Assembly (NCBI GenBank): GCA_013112575.1
Contig: JABFGG010000002.1
Location: 372,001 to 436,000 of the forward strand
Length of the DNA stretch: 64,000 nucleotides
Source of the DNA: Chloroflexota bacterium
GTDB taxonomy: Bacteria > Chloroflexota > Anaerolineae > Anaerolineales > UBA11579
Direction of reading: 5' to 3'
A program made the position numbers and the translations under genes. Position 1 is the stretch's first letter. Each line of letters opens with the position of its first letter. Below the pieces are notes generated by a model. That model saw only the letters and a list, made by a program, of their open reading frames with translations, was not told the DNA's origin and did not search any database. Below are positions 27,088-35,535 of the stretch, in pieces.

Positions 27088-28503
27088 ATGTCCGTTCAAT
27101 TGCTTGTCCAACATCCAGATACTTACTTACCCGAACGACAATACATCTTCGAGGTTCTATTAGGCGAATTCCTGGGAATTGAATTTGAGACGCGCACCAT
27201 CGAACAACCCGTAGTGCGCATCACTAGATTGGAAAGCATCGACAAGAAAAAACTACGTCTTACAGATACCCTTTTCCAAACCCCGCCAGACCAGTGGCTT
27301 GCTGCTCTCTCATTGCCAGAGCAGCCAATAACAAACTGGGAGGTTGATGATGATCTTTCTTCGGCGAGCTTGATTAGCAATACCTTGCCAGTCATTTACG
27401 GGCGCGAACCATTTTATGCCCGCAGTGAGAATGTGATTGATATCGGTATTGATGTGTTTGGCAGCAGCTTCTTTCAACTCACACGTTATGAGGAAATGGT
27501 CAAGTCGGATCTAGATAGCTATGAACGTTTTCCTGCTTCGGCCTCCCTGGCTCTCCAGGAGGGCTTTCTAGAGCGCCCCTTGGTCAATGAGTACCTTGAG
27601 TTGCTTTGGGCGGCTCTCCAGGCCCTGTGGCCCGGCCTAAAGCGCAAACCTCGTGAACCTCGCATCTTCCTCAGCCACGACGTGGACTTTCCCTTTTGCA
27701 GTATCGGTTTACCTCTGACTGCGGTCCTCCGTCAAAGCACTGGTGACCTCCTCAAGCGCAGGCAGCCGCGCCTGGCATCGCGTCGTATGCGTTCTTACTT
27801 CCAGACCCGCCGCGGCAATTTAGAGAATGATATCTGCAATACCTTTGATTTCATCATGGATGTTGCCGAGGAGCATAGCCTCAAAAGTGAATTCTATTTC
27901 ATTCCCACCCATAGTGGCGGGGAGATCGATGGCTATTATTCTCTGGATGATGCTGAGATACGCCAATTAATTCGTCGGATTAACCGGCGTGGGCATGACT
28001 TTGGCTACCATGGCAGTTACAACACTTTTCTCGACCCCAAAACGACCAAAGATGAAGTGGATGTATTACTAAATGTTTTGGAGGAAGAGGGAGTAGTTCA
28101 GGATGCCTTTGGAGGGCGTCAGCATTTTTTGCGTTGGCGCAACCCGGCCACCTGGCAGAATTGGGCTGATGCCGGCATGGCTTTCGATAGCACCCTCGGA
28201 TTTTCAGAGCACATCGGCTTCCGCTCCGGGACATGTTATGAATACCCTGTCTTCAATCTCTTCACACGTGAGCCATTGTCCCTCCGAGAGCGCCCTCTGA
28301 TTGTCATGGACATCACATTATTCCCCGGGTATGGGCACATGAACCTGGCCTGGGATGAAGCTGTGGCCCGTTCTGTGGCCTTATATGAAACTTGCAAAAT
28401 ACTTAGGGGAGATTTCACCTTCCTGTGGCACAATAACCACTTGGTCACACCCCAGGAAAGAGAGTGTTTTAAATCGATACTTACTGCGATTACAGATAGT
28501 TAA
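27088..28503 (+). CDS. Polysaccharide deacetylase-like protein with large N-terminal domain
   Basis: 471 aa. Residues ~1-185 form a separate domain like those seen ahead of some deacetylase barrels (DUF7033-like: 'DIGIDVFGSSFFQLTRYEE'). The barrel starts at 'RIFLSHDVDFPF', with an HDVD motif in place of TFDDG, and continues with 'SEFYFIPTHSGG' and 'HDFGYHGSYNTFLDP', which supplies the histidines. Third deacetylase-type gene in the locus. A catalytic role is likely but the substrate is not known. It may act on sugars in the cytosol, as no signal peptide is visible. Confidence 0.8.
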   Translation: MSVQLLVQHPDTYLPERQYIFEVLLGEFLGIEFETRTIEQPVVRITRLESIDKKKLRLTDTLFQTPPDQWLAALSLPEQPITNWEVDDDLSSASLISNTLPVIYGREPFYARSENVIDIGIDVFGSSFFQLTRYEEMVKSDLDSYERFPASASLALQEGFLERPLVNEYLELLWAALQALWPGLKRKPREPRIFLSHDVDFPFCSIGLPLTAVLRQSTGDLLKRRQPRLASRRMRSYFQTRRGNLENDICNTFDFIMDVAEEHSLKSEFYFIPTHSGGEIDGYYSLDDAEIRQLIRRINRRGHDFGYHGSYNTFLDPKTTKDEVDVLLNVLEEEGVVQDAFGGRQHFLRWRNPATWQNWADAGMAFDSTLGFSEHIGFRSGTCYEYPVFNLFTREPLSLRERPLIVMDITLFPGYGHMNLAWDEAVARSVALYETCKILRGDFTFLWHNNHLVTPQERECFKSILTAITDS

Positions 28504-28516
28504 AGGTAATGGAATA

Positions 28517-29677
28517 ATGAAGTGGAAATTCATCCTTATAGGTACTTTGTGCCTTGCCACTGTTTTGCCCCTGATGGGTAGTACTTCAGCGGCTATGGCC
28601 CAAAATGCTGGAGCTACATACTATGTTGCCCCTGATGGTTCAAATGACAACCCGGGAACAATTGAAGCCCCCTGGGAATCTATTCAATATGCGGCCGACA
28701 ATGCCTCACCTGGGGACCTAATATTTGTCCGTGGTGGCGTCTACAACGAGATCATCGAATTCAGCCGTTCCGGCACGAGTTCGGCTCCCATCGTTTTTCG
28801 TAATTACCCGGACGAACAACCGCTAATCGTGAGCCCGGATTGGTCGGGCTTTGTGTTTGTTGGTGTGGAGTGGATCGTGGTGGATGGTTTTGCACTTACC
28901 GATATGACTAATGATGGCATCTTTATTTCTGACGCTCACAACATCGAGGTCAATAATTGTGAGGTTTATGGTTCGGGCAATATCGGCATTCACATCGTCA
29001 CTTATGAAGGTCCTGCAACCAACAATACTGTGCGTAACTGTAGTGTGTACGATAATGGTGGTGAAGGTATTTACCTGGATGTCAAAGCCGATTCCCCCGC
29101 AGTTGTTGAGGACAATATTGTCGAGAACAACCTGGTCTTCAACAACGCTTATGAGGGTATCCAGAACACGCATGAAAGCGGTGCAGAGCCAAAACCTAGC
29201 GGCACCCTGATTCGGAACAATTACATCTATAACAATGGGCCTGATTGGGCTACCTTGGATCTCGGTGGGGATAACTTGCGTGTGATCGGCAATGTAATCT
29301 ATGACAACAATGCCCCCGTTGGCGGCATTTATTACTCAGGTGGCAGTGGCTCTATCATTCAGGACAACATTATCCAGAACAACCAACATTCCTGGGCCGT
29401 TGGGGCCAGCATTGTGCTGGACAATATCAGTTCCTCGGTAGTCATCGATAACCAGATCGTGGACGATTGTGGCAATGGCTGTGATGGCATAATTGTGCAG
29501 TCTCCAGGACTAAATCTAGACATCAGGAATAACACCATAAGCACAGATCCAATAAGTTTTGAAGTGCCTGATGGTGATATTGAGCCAACTGTTACCCCTC
29601 AAGCTGAAGAAGCTGTGATTGTTCCTGATGATAAGCCTTTAGTTGACCCCGACACTGGGATTCTGATCGCAGACTAA
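28517..29677 (+). CDS. Secreted parallel beta-helix protein
   Basis: 386 aa from ATG 28517; the frame is open further upstream inside the previous gene, but the signal peptide (MKWKFILIGTLCLATVLP... with SAAMA-Q cleavage) fixes the start. The mature part is a right-handed beta-helix opening with 'YYVAPDGSNDNPGTIEAPWE'. It matches the helix of the lipoprotein at 7063-9888 almost segment by segment: 'APIVFRNYPDEQ', 'GIYLDVK', 'YNNGPDW'. It lacks the lipobox, FecR domain and Thr-rich stalk, and ends in a short acidic tail, so it should be released or loosely bound. A role in binding, trimming or modifying the exported polymer is inferred. Confidence 0.88.
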   Translation: MKWKFILIGTLCLATVLPLMGSTSAAMAQNAGATYYVAPDGSNDNPGTIEAPWESIQYAADNASPGDLIFVRGGVYNEIIEFSRSGTSSAPIVFRNYPDEQPLIVSPDWSGFVFVGVEWIVVDGFALTDMTNDGIFISDAHNIEVNNCEVYGSGNIGIHIVTYEGPATNNTVRNCSVYDNGGEGIYLDVKADSPAVVEDNIVENNLVFNNAYEGIQNTHESGAEPKPSGTLIRNNYIYNNGPDWATLDLGGDNLRVIGNVIYDNNAPVGGIYYSGGSGSIIQDNIIQNNQHSWAVGASIVLDNISSSVVIDNQIVDDCGNGCDGIIVQSPGLNLDIRNNTISTDPISFEVPDGDIEPTVTPQAEEAVIVPDDKPLVDPDTGILIAD

Positions 29678-29678
29678 A

Positions 29679-30737
29679 ATGTCTTTATCCCTCAATCAGG
29701 TTGAACGCCTTGACCCCCGTACTAGTTCAGATTGGCTCAAATTAGTTCAAAGCTATGAGAGTGGTGTCTTTGCGTCACCCGCCTGGTTACGTGTTCTAGG
29801 CAAAACCTATGATTTCGATGTCTCGGCGTATGTGGTACGTGATTCATCAGGCGCGGTAGTTGCTGGCATCCCATATTGTGAGATCGATGACATTTTTGGC
29901 AAGCGCATCGTGGGCTTGCCTTTCTCAGATTTCAGTGACCCCATTGTGTCATCTCCCGAACATTGGACGCTGCTTTCCGAAGCTCTTCTTGCACATCAAG
30001 CCCCTGTGACTCTGCGTCCGCTGCACAATGTCTTGCCACTCGATGATCCTAACTTTGATCAGGTCAATAAAGCCAAATGGCACGGCCTGGACTTGACCCC
30101 AGAAGTGGAAGAGTTGCGTGCCAATTTGCATCCCCAGACTCGCCGTGGCTTGAATAAGTCCCAACGAGAGGGTGTGGAAATCATCGGGCTGGATGACCTG
30201 ACTGGCATGCGCCAGTTTTTCGAATTACACCTCGGCATTCGCAAGAATAAATATCGTTTGTTGGCCCAACCTTACAGTTTCTTTGCCAACATCTGGAAAT
30301 GTATTTTGCAGGAACAAGCTGGTGTTCTTTTCGCAGCCAGGTATGATGGGCGCTTTATTGCCATGGCAATGTTCCTGGCATGGAAAGACACGTTCCACTA
30401 TAAATTCTCTGCTTCGCTTTCTGAGTACCTGAAACTGCGCGTGCCTGACCGCCTTATCTGGGAAGGGATTTCGTATGCTAAAGAGAACGGTTTTTCGGCC
30501 TTTGATATGGGTTTGAGCGACTGGGACCAAACTGGTCTGGTGGAGTATAAACGAAAATTTAACCCCCAGGAAAAAACTATCTCTTTCCTCCGCCATAATC
30601 CGATGAATAACTCTTCAGCCAAGAATACAAACTTGCGTCCCTGGCTACCCAGGGCAACCCGTCTGTTTACCCAACCTTGGATCCCTGATGGACTTACGGA
30701 AGGTGCCGGGGCAGCTCTTTATCGTTATTTTACCTAG
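29679..30737 (+). CDS. FemAB/GNAT-type acyltransferase
   Basis: 352 aa. The sequence follows the acetyltransferase_6/FemAB-like fold: 'LHPQTRRGLNKSQREGVEII' mid-protein, then 'GVLFAARYDGRFIAMAMFLA', 'LIWEGISYAKENGFSAFDMG' and 'LVEYKRKFNPQEKTISF'. Such proteins transfer aminoacyl or acyl groups, and relatives are a regular part of exosortase-type exopolysaccharide loci. It starts 1 bp after the beta-helix gene's stop and is the last gene of the plus-strand locus. Confidence 0.85.
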   Translation: MSLSLNQVERLDPRTSSDWLKLVQSYESGVFASPAWLRVLGKTYDFDVSAYVVRDSSGAVVAGIPYCEIDDIFGKRIVGLPFSDFSDPIVSSPEHWTLLSEALLAHQAPVTLRPLHNVLPLDDPNFDQVNKAKWHGLDLTPEVEELRANLHPQTRRGLNKSQREGVEIIGLDDLTGMRQFFELHLGIRKNKYRLLAQPYSFFANIWKCILQEQAGVLFAARYDGRFIAMAMFLAWKDTFHYKFSASLSEYLKLRVPDRLIWEGISYAKENGFSAFDMGLSDWDQTGLVEYKRKFNPQEKTISFLRHNPMNNSSAKNTNLRPWLPRATRLFTQPWIPDGLTEGAGAALYRYFT

Positions 30738-30755
30738 CCTGAAAAGCTTTAATTT

Positions 30756-30775
30756 CGTACAATAAGATTTGTACG
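30756..30775. promoter_or_regulatory. Inverted repeat upstream of GGDEF-like gene
   Basis: CGTACAA and TTGTACG (7-bp perfect arms, 6-nt spacer) lie about 27 bp before the ATG at 30803 and 20 bp after the end of the polysaccharide locus. It has the look of a small operator. No promoter boxes could be assigned. Confidence 0.4.
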
Positions 30776-30802
30776 CAGACAATCCGGAGGAAATCGCCAC
30801 AG

Positions 30803-31615
30803 ATGCAACGTATTCGCCGCGCAACTATTTTACTGATTCTGGCAATCGGTCTGTTTGCTGCACTTACCAACCTGGTCGTTGCTTCAGATACGAATTTGCA
30901 GGTACGTGGTTATGCCTTTGCCATTGCGTTGGCGGCCGCCATTTTCAGTATGGTTTGGCCGAGCAGGAGCCGTCTGTACTCAGCCATTTCCATCATAGTT
31001 TGGATAATCGTCTACACAATTGTGTGGCACATCCTTTTCCCCAGGATAGCATTTTTATCTGGAGAAGCGGCTTATCTCACGGTTGTTGAGATCATTATGA
31101 TTGTGTTGGTTCTTGTCGTCACGCAGAATCTTTCAGTCGATTTGAAGGATGTTGAAAGCAGTTTGTACGACCTGCTGCTAAGTGAAGACTCGATCCCTGT
31201 CGCAGAAGAGTTGAGCGGTGATATCGAAAAAGAATTCTATCGCAGTCGTCGCCACAAACATGCGTTATCCTTGATAGTCATAAAACCAGAAGAAGAGTTA
31301 AACGCAGCCCAATTGGGCCGGATCCTCCAAGACATGCAGCATAATCTGCAGGATCGCCAGATTCTTTCCCGCCTTGCTCGCCATGCGAACAAACACTTGC
31401 GCAAGACCGACCTCGTAATGGCTCAAACTCGGGATAATCAATTAATTGTCCTGACACCGTATACTGATATAGATGGTGCTGGGCTTTTAGCCGAACGTAT
31501 TCAACAGGAATTGGATGAGAGTGTAGGTATCCAGAGTGCCGTAGGTGTTTCAGCTTTCCCCGACGATGGTATCGCTTTAGAAGACCTTGTCGAACAAGCC
31601 CGTGATCGCATGTAG
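30803..31615 (+). CDS. Membrane protein with degenerate GGDEF domain
   Basis: 270 aa. Four hydrophobic helices (about 8-27, 37-53, 60-80, 88-108) precede a cytoplasmic domain with the diguanylate cyclase outline: 'LRKTDLVMAQTRDNQLIVLT' and 'QSAVGVSAFPDDG' near the end. The GGDEF signature is replaced by TRDNQ (209-213), so synthesis of c-di-GMP is not expected; a sensing or scaffolding role is inferred. The start is supported by GGAGG upstream. It sits between two polysaccharide loci and converges on the BcsB-like gene. Confidence 0.78.
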   Translation: MQRIRRATILLILAIGLFAALTNLVVASDTNLQVRGYAFAIALAAAIFSMVWPSRSRLYSAISIIVWIIVYTIVWHILFPRIAFLSGEAAYLTVVEIIMIVLVLVVTQNLSVDLKDVESSLYDLLLSEDSIPVAEELSGDIEKEFYRSRRHKHALSLIVIKPEEELNAAQLGRILQDMQHNLQDRQILSRLARHANKHLRKTDLVMAQTRDNQLIVLTPYTDIDGAGLLAERIQQELDESVGIQSAVGVSAFPDDGIALEDLVEQARDRM

Positions 31616-31638
31616 AGAACAACTTGCAGATTCAATTA

Positions 31639-31678
31639 AAAAGAAACCCCTGCTATTTCAATGGCAGGGGTTTCTTTT
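31639..31678. terminator. Bidirectional intrinsic terminator
   Basis: AAAAGAAACCCCTGC and GCAGGGGTTTCTTTT form a perfect 15-bp stem with a 10-nt loop. The A-rich and T-rich flanks let it work on both strands, between the convergent GGDEF-like gene and the BcsB-like gene. Confidence 0.92.
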
Positions 31679-31694
31679 GTTTTCTAGTAGTTTA

Positions 31695-34121
31695 TTATCT
31701 GCGTTGCCGATTACGAATATTGTTGTACACGCCAACGGCTAGCAGAGTAATCCCTACGCCTATTAAACCGTAGATTAGGTAAGTAGTTGTTGTAGGCTGG
31801 CTGGGTGTTGGCTGGGGTGTGAATTCATCAGCTTCTCCCGTCAACAACTCGCCTTGAGTGGCATCTTCAGTAATTGGTTCAAGAGGTGGTGCTTCTTCAC
31901 CCAGTTGGCTGATCACACTCTCGATAGGGCGTAAAAGACCTTGGTATGTTTGTATCGCTTCGACGGTAGCACCGATCACGTAATTTACATCCCCGTCAAA
32001 GGTGCCAAATGAATCGCCTTTACTGTAAATATCCAATGACCATGCCAGACCTTCATCTGACGTCCCCGTGATGGCTGTAATGCCCCTCTGTGGGTTCCAG
32101 GGGGTAGCCGTTACTTCAATCAAACCGACGCTGTAATCTTCTGGTAAGCGGTAGACGATGTTGCCTACGGTCTGTTGCAAGGTGTCTTCGGCCACGAGGA
32201 ATGGTTGAGGTAAGACATCATTCACACTGCTGATAGTAGCGTTTTCACTAGGTTTACCGATAGCCACGATGTTGAAATCCTCATGCACAGCAGGATCCAC
32301 TTCTTGGCCTATAGCAATATCGATGTTATAGCTATCTACTGAGGATACGGCGCCTAATTCATAGCTGATGAGAGCCAGCGAAGTCAGTTCTGTTGCTGTT
32401 GGATCAGAGGGAAGTGAGAACAGAATGTCAGGGTGCGTAGTCAGATAGTAGAAAGGTTCCGTAAACAGGACTTCTGCATCTTCTGAAACTGATGCCAGTT
32501 GATAGGGAATGCTGAGCAGACTATCGCCGCGTACTCGTAACCAGTTACTGCGTTGTTCGTAATCTACACAATCCTGGTCGACCTCCATCAATACCTCAAG
32601 CCGGATTGAGTTTCTGCGTCCTGGATTTAGGTCAGCCGGGTTGATCGGAACGATGATCTCTTTGGTGCCCTGTATACTCGTGTCGATTGGTGCACTTCCT
32701 GCTGCCAGATTATTAACTTCGATGTTGATGATGGAGTTAGAGTTACTTAGATTTGCGGAATGTAAATACGCCAATTTGAGGATGACATCATCAGTGATCT
32801 GCCAGTTGTTTGGTACGAAGAAGGAAATGAATACCTCATGGCGTCCAATGCCATAAAAAGTTTGGTCGCCAGCTCGCAGGTCTATGAAACTTAAGGTTCG
32901 CAGGTTTTCCTCAGCAAGATTGGCTTCTGGATTGACATCCTGGATTACTGCTATCGTGCCGGTTAATCCTAGTTCTGGCTTGCGCGGCGACTCCAGGGCT
33001 TTGGCGGCCAGAAGGACACCTTCAGGTGTATTGCCGCTCACTACGAGGAATGAATTGCGGTCATTGATATGGGAGCGCATCAATTGCAGAACGCCGTCCC
33101 CATCTTCAACCGTGTAAGCCCCAAATCCGACGATACCTTCATTCCCCAAGGTTGTAGGCAGTTGACCAGTAGCATAAAGCCGCTGAATAAAGAGATTGTT
33201 TGAAGGTTCCCCAACTGCGATGGCGCTTGAATTTGCCAGGGTTACTTCAGTAGCCTGGGATGCGGGCATCATCTCCACTTCCAGCGCACCGGAAGAAGAG
33301 CGACCCAATGACGCTGCGATGGTTGCTGCCGCGGCCAGGTCGTTTTCGGTGTAGTCATCTGGGATGACAATGGGCAGTTTTTCAGGAATGAAAGATGCCT
33401 GCACCAAAGGTGATGGATATGTTGCCATATCGAGATTGGGCTCAATGCGATTAAAAGTGACATCCAGGAAGGAGTCGTTGTATACAGTTACTACCGGATC
33501 GGTTTCTGTGTCGCAGAATTGGCCACGAATATATTCGATGCGGATCTGGTAATCGTTAAAAGGATTGTCGGTGCGGCGGACAGACCGGAAGGGGAAAGGA
33601 ATGCTGATGGTTTGGTTTTTACCGGGCTGTGGTGTAAAAGCTTCAGCCAGGGCATCATTGATATAAACCTCAATAAAGGGCAAGTCTCCCTGGATCACAC
33701 CATCAAAGACCGCATTATCCTGGCCCAATAATTCCATGTCGTACCGCAACTGAATAACACTAACTTCATCGATCAAAGTCCAGTAGGTTGGTAAGCTCAC
33801 TCCGAACGACCAGGCATCTGGATGGTGCAGGCTGAAGGTTGGTTGGTCGAGTTGCTCGAAAGTGAATTGTGCCCTGGTCGAGTAGGTGCTTACGTCTGGC
33901 AGTGGTGTGGGTGTCGGGGTAGGTTCTTGGGCTGGTTCTCTTTGCGGTGGTCCAAAAACAGGTAAATCACCTGTGAATGTGCCACTCTGGGTTGCATTTT
34001 GAGGGGATGAGATTTCATCCTGAGTCCTACTTGCACTCGCGGGAACTTGACTGAAAGCAAGGCCACCGATTGCAGTGATGGCAAGCAGGAGGTACATAAG
34101 GATTTTTTGCGTTTTATTCAT
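31695..34121 (-). CDS. BcsB-like cellulose synthase subunit
   Basis: 808 aa from ATG 34121. The frame is open to 34196 but only from 34121 does the protein begin with a proper signal peptide (MNKTQKILMYLLLAITAIGG). A Thr-Pro linker (EPTPTPTPLPD) leads into alternating beta-sandwich and alpha/beta domains of the BcsB type ('LPTYWTLIDEVSVIQLRYDM', 'GRHEVFISFFVPNNW'). The protein ends in one transmembrane helix (TTYLIYGLIGVGITLLAVGV) and a basic tail. BcsB binds the nascent glucan outside the membrane and props up the synthase. A processive GT2 without PilZ domain is encoded 5.5 kb upstream on the same strand and is the likely partner. Confidence 0.85.
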   Translation of the reverse strand: MNKTQKILMYLLLAITAIGGLAFSQVPASASRTQDEISSPQNATQSGTFTGDLPVFGPPQREPAQEPTPTPTPLPDVSTYSTRAQFTFEQLDQPTFSLHHPDAWSFGVSLPTYWTLIDEVSVIQLRYDMELLGQDNAVFDGVIQGDLPFIEVYINDALAEAFTPQPGKNQTISIPFPFRSVRRTDNPFNDYQIRIEYIRGQFCDTETDPVVTVYNDSFLDVTFNRIEPNLDMATYPSPLVQASFIPEKLPIVIPDDYTENDLAAAATIAASLGRSSSGALEVEMMPASQATEVTLANSSAIAVGEPSNNLFIQRLYATGQLPTTLGNEGIVGFGAYTVEDGDGVLQLMRSHINDRNSFLVVSGNTPEGVLLAAKALESPRKPELGLTGTIAVIQDVNPEANLAEENLRTLSFIDLRAGDQTFYGIGRHEVFISFFVPNNWQITDDVILKLAYLHSANLSNSNSIINIEVNNLAAGSAPIDTSIQGTKEIIVPINPADLNPGRRNSIRLEVLMEVDQDCVDYEQRSNWLRVRGDSLLSIPYQLASVSEDAEVLFTEPFYYLTTHPDILFSLPSDPTATELTSLALISYELGAVSSVDSYNIDIAIGQEVDPAVHEDFNIVAIGKPSENATISSVNDVLPQPFLVAEDTLQQTVGNIVYRLPEDYSVGLIEVTATPWNPQRGITAITGTSDEGLAWSLDIYSKGDSFGTFDGDVNYVIGATVEAIQTYQGLLRPIESVISQLGEEAPPLEPITEDATQGELLTGEADEFTPQPTPSQPTTTTYLIYGLIGVGITLLAVGVYNNIRNRQRR

Positions 34122-34137
34122 TCGAATCTGACCATCC

Positions 34138-34161
34138 AATAGTGGGGAATGTGCCACTATT
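34138..34161. promoter_or_regulatory. Inverted repeat in BcsB-like gene leader
   Basis: AATAGTGG and CCACTATT (8-bp perfect arms, 8-nt spacer) lie 17 bp upstream of the ATG at 34121. It may be an operator or an RNA hairpin near the ribosome site. Its position argues against translation starting further upstream. Confidence 0.4.
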
Positions 34162-34263
34162 TGCTGCTTTGGCACACAATTGGCGAATTGTAACATAGCG
34201 TTTTACGAGTAATAATTCCATGGGAATCCTTGCAAAAATGATAGCCTTTCTTTAGTCTTCTGG

Positions 34264-35535
34264 TTAAGTCGAGAGTTTAGTGTGAAAAGGGTTGTTGCTA
34301 CTACTACCAGAGGCCAGGAAGACTATGGCTAAGATCAGTTCAGTGGCCACCAATGCCAGGGCAGCGCCTGCTCCAGCAAGCTTCAAAACCAGAGTTGGGT
34401 AAATCACAAGAGCAGCTACGAAAGTGACAGTATGTGCCCATACTACCTTACATTCGTGCCCAGTCGCCACTAGCTGCACTGATTGCTTAGCTGTCCAGGC
34501 ATAGGGCAGCAACACCCAGATGCCTATTTGTAAAACAAGTATGGCTGCTCTAAATTCTTCGCCATATAGCCATTTGATTATATTGGGAGCCGTAACGGTA
34601 ATAAGCAAGGCAATTGCCACGCCAGTTACGAAGAGGAACCAAAATCCGCTTCCGCCAAGTTGTCTCATGGATTCTTTTCTGTCATGGTTCCCCTGGAGCG
34701 TCGCCAGCCTGGGTAACAAGGCCCCAAGAAATGCAAAATGGATTAATTTAGATCCTTCGATTATGCGTAAGGCTGCTGAATAAATCCCTGTCTCTCTCTC
34801 GGATGCAATAAAACTTAGTGAGAATATCCCCATTCTTTGCAGAAGTAATCCCACAACCGCCAGTGCGGCGAATGGCAGGCACTGGCGAGAAAAGTCAATG
34901 ATCTTGTTTTTGGTGATCCCCCAATCTATCGCAAAGTCTTTTGTGTATCTTCGGCTAAGCCAACCTGCGAGTATGGCTGATAAAAAATGTGTGAGCAATA
35001 ATAAGCTTGCGATTGCAAGGATGCCTGCGCCGTTGAGCAGGATGATAATCCCCAATCCGATCTGGAAGACGGCACCCCCCAGATTCATAAGAAAGAACAG
35101 GTCCATTCTCTCTGCGCCGCGCAAAATGGCACTGAATACACTAAAGAATGCTAAGGGAATTAGCGCCAGACTGTAGACCCTGATGGCTGTAATGGCTTCC
35201 GTTGTGCTGAACGGCAGTTGGTTTGCTAGACTTTGAAGCACGACGATGTAAATGATCGATATGCCCACTTGTAGCCAGATGGCATTACCAATCAATTGCC
35301 TATCTACCTTTTCCCGGCGCGCTATCTCCCGGATCAGGAGTGTGTCCATTCCAAAACTTGAGACCGTGTTTCCAAGAAATATGCTTGTTGTGATAAAGCT
35401 GTATTGCCCCAACCCTTTTTCACCTAAAAATCGTGCTAGCAAAACTGCAAAGATGAAGCCCAGACCTTGCGAACTGACACGTGCCAGTAATAGCCATGCG
35501 GAGTTTCCCGCTAACTGTTTGATCTGGGAAGACAT
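34264..35535 (-). CDS. Wzx-type polysaccharide flippase (second locus)
   Basis: 423 aa with about 12 hydrophobic helices and the MOP flippase pattern: 'LARFLGEKGLGQYSFITTSI' at the N-terminus, 'GAAALALVATELILAIVFLA'-like helices at the end. It would export a lipid-linked glycan of the minus-strand locus. Its ATG overlaps the stop codon of the upstream methyltransferase (TAATG). The last gene of that operon; a 142-bp gap then precedes the BcsB-like gene. Confidence 0.87.
   Translation of the reverse strand: MSSQIKQLAGNSAWLLLARVSSQGLGFIFAVLLARFLGEKGLGQYSFITTSIFLGNTVSSFGMDTLLIREIARREKVDRQLIGNAIWLQVGISIIYIVVLQSLANQLPFSTTEAITAIRVYSLALIPLAFFSVFSAILRGAERMDLFFLMNLGGAVFQIGLGIIILLNGAGILAIASLLLLTHFLSAILAGWLSRRYTKDFAIDWGITKNKIIDFSRQCLPFAALAVVGLLLQRMGIFSLSFIASERETGIYSAALRIIEGSKLIHFAFLGALLPRLATLQGNHDRKESMRQLGGSGFWFLFVTGVAIALLITVTAPNIIKWLYGEEFRAAILVLQIGIWVLLPYAWTAKQSVQLVATGHECKVVWAHTVTFVAALVIYPTLVLKLAGAGAALALVATELILAIVFLASGSSSNNPFHTKLST

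Noticed and set aside
10861..30737. Exosortase or PEP-CTERM protein in the polysaccharide locus
   Set aside because: The two multi-TM genes match ligase/polymerase and flippase patterns, and no PEP-TM-Arg C-terminus was found.
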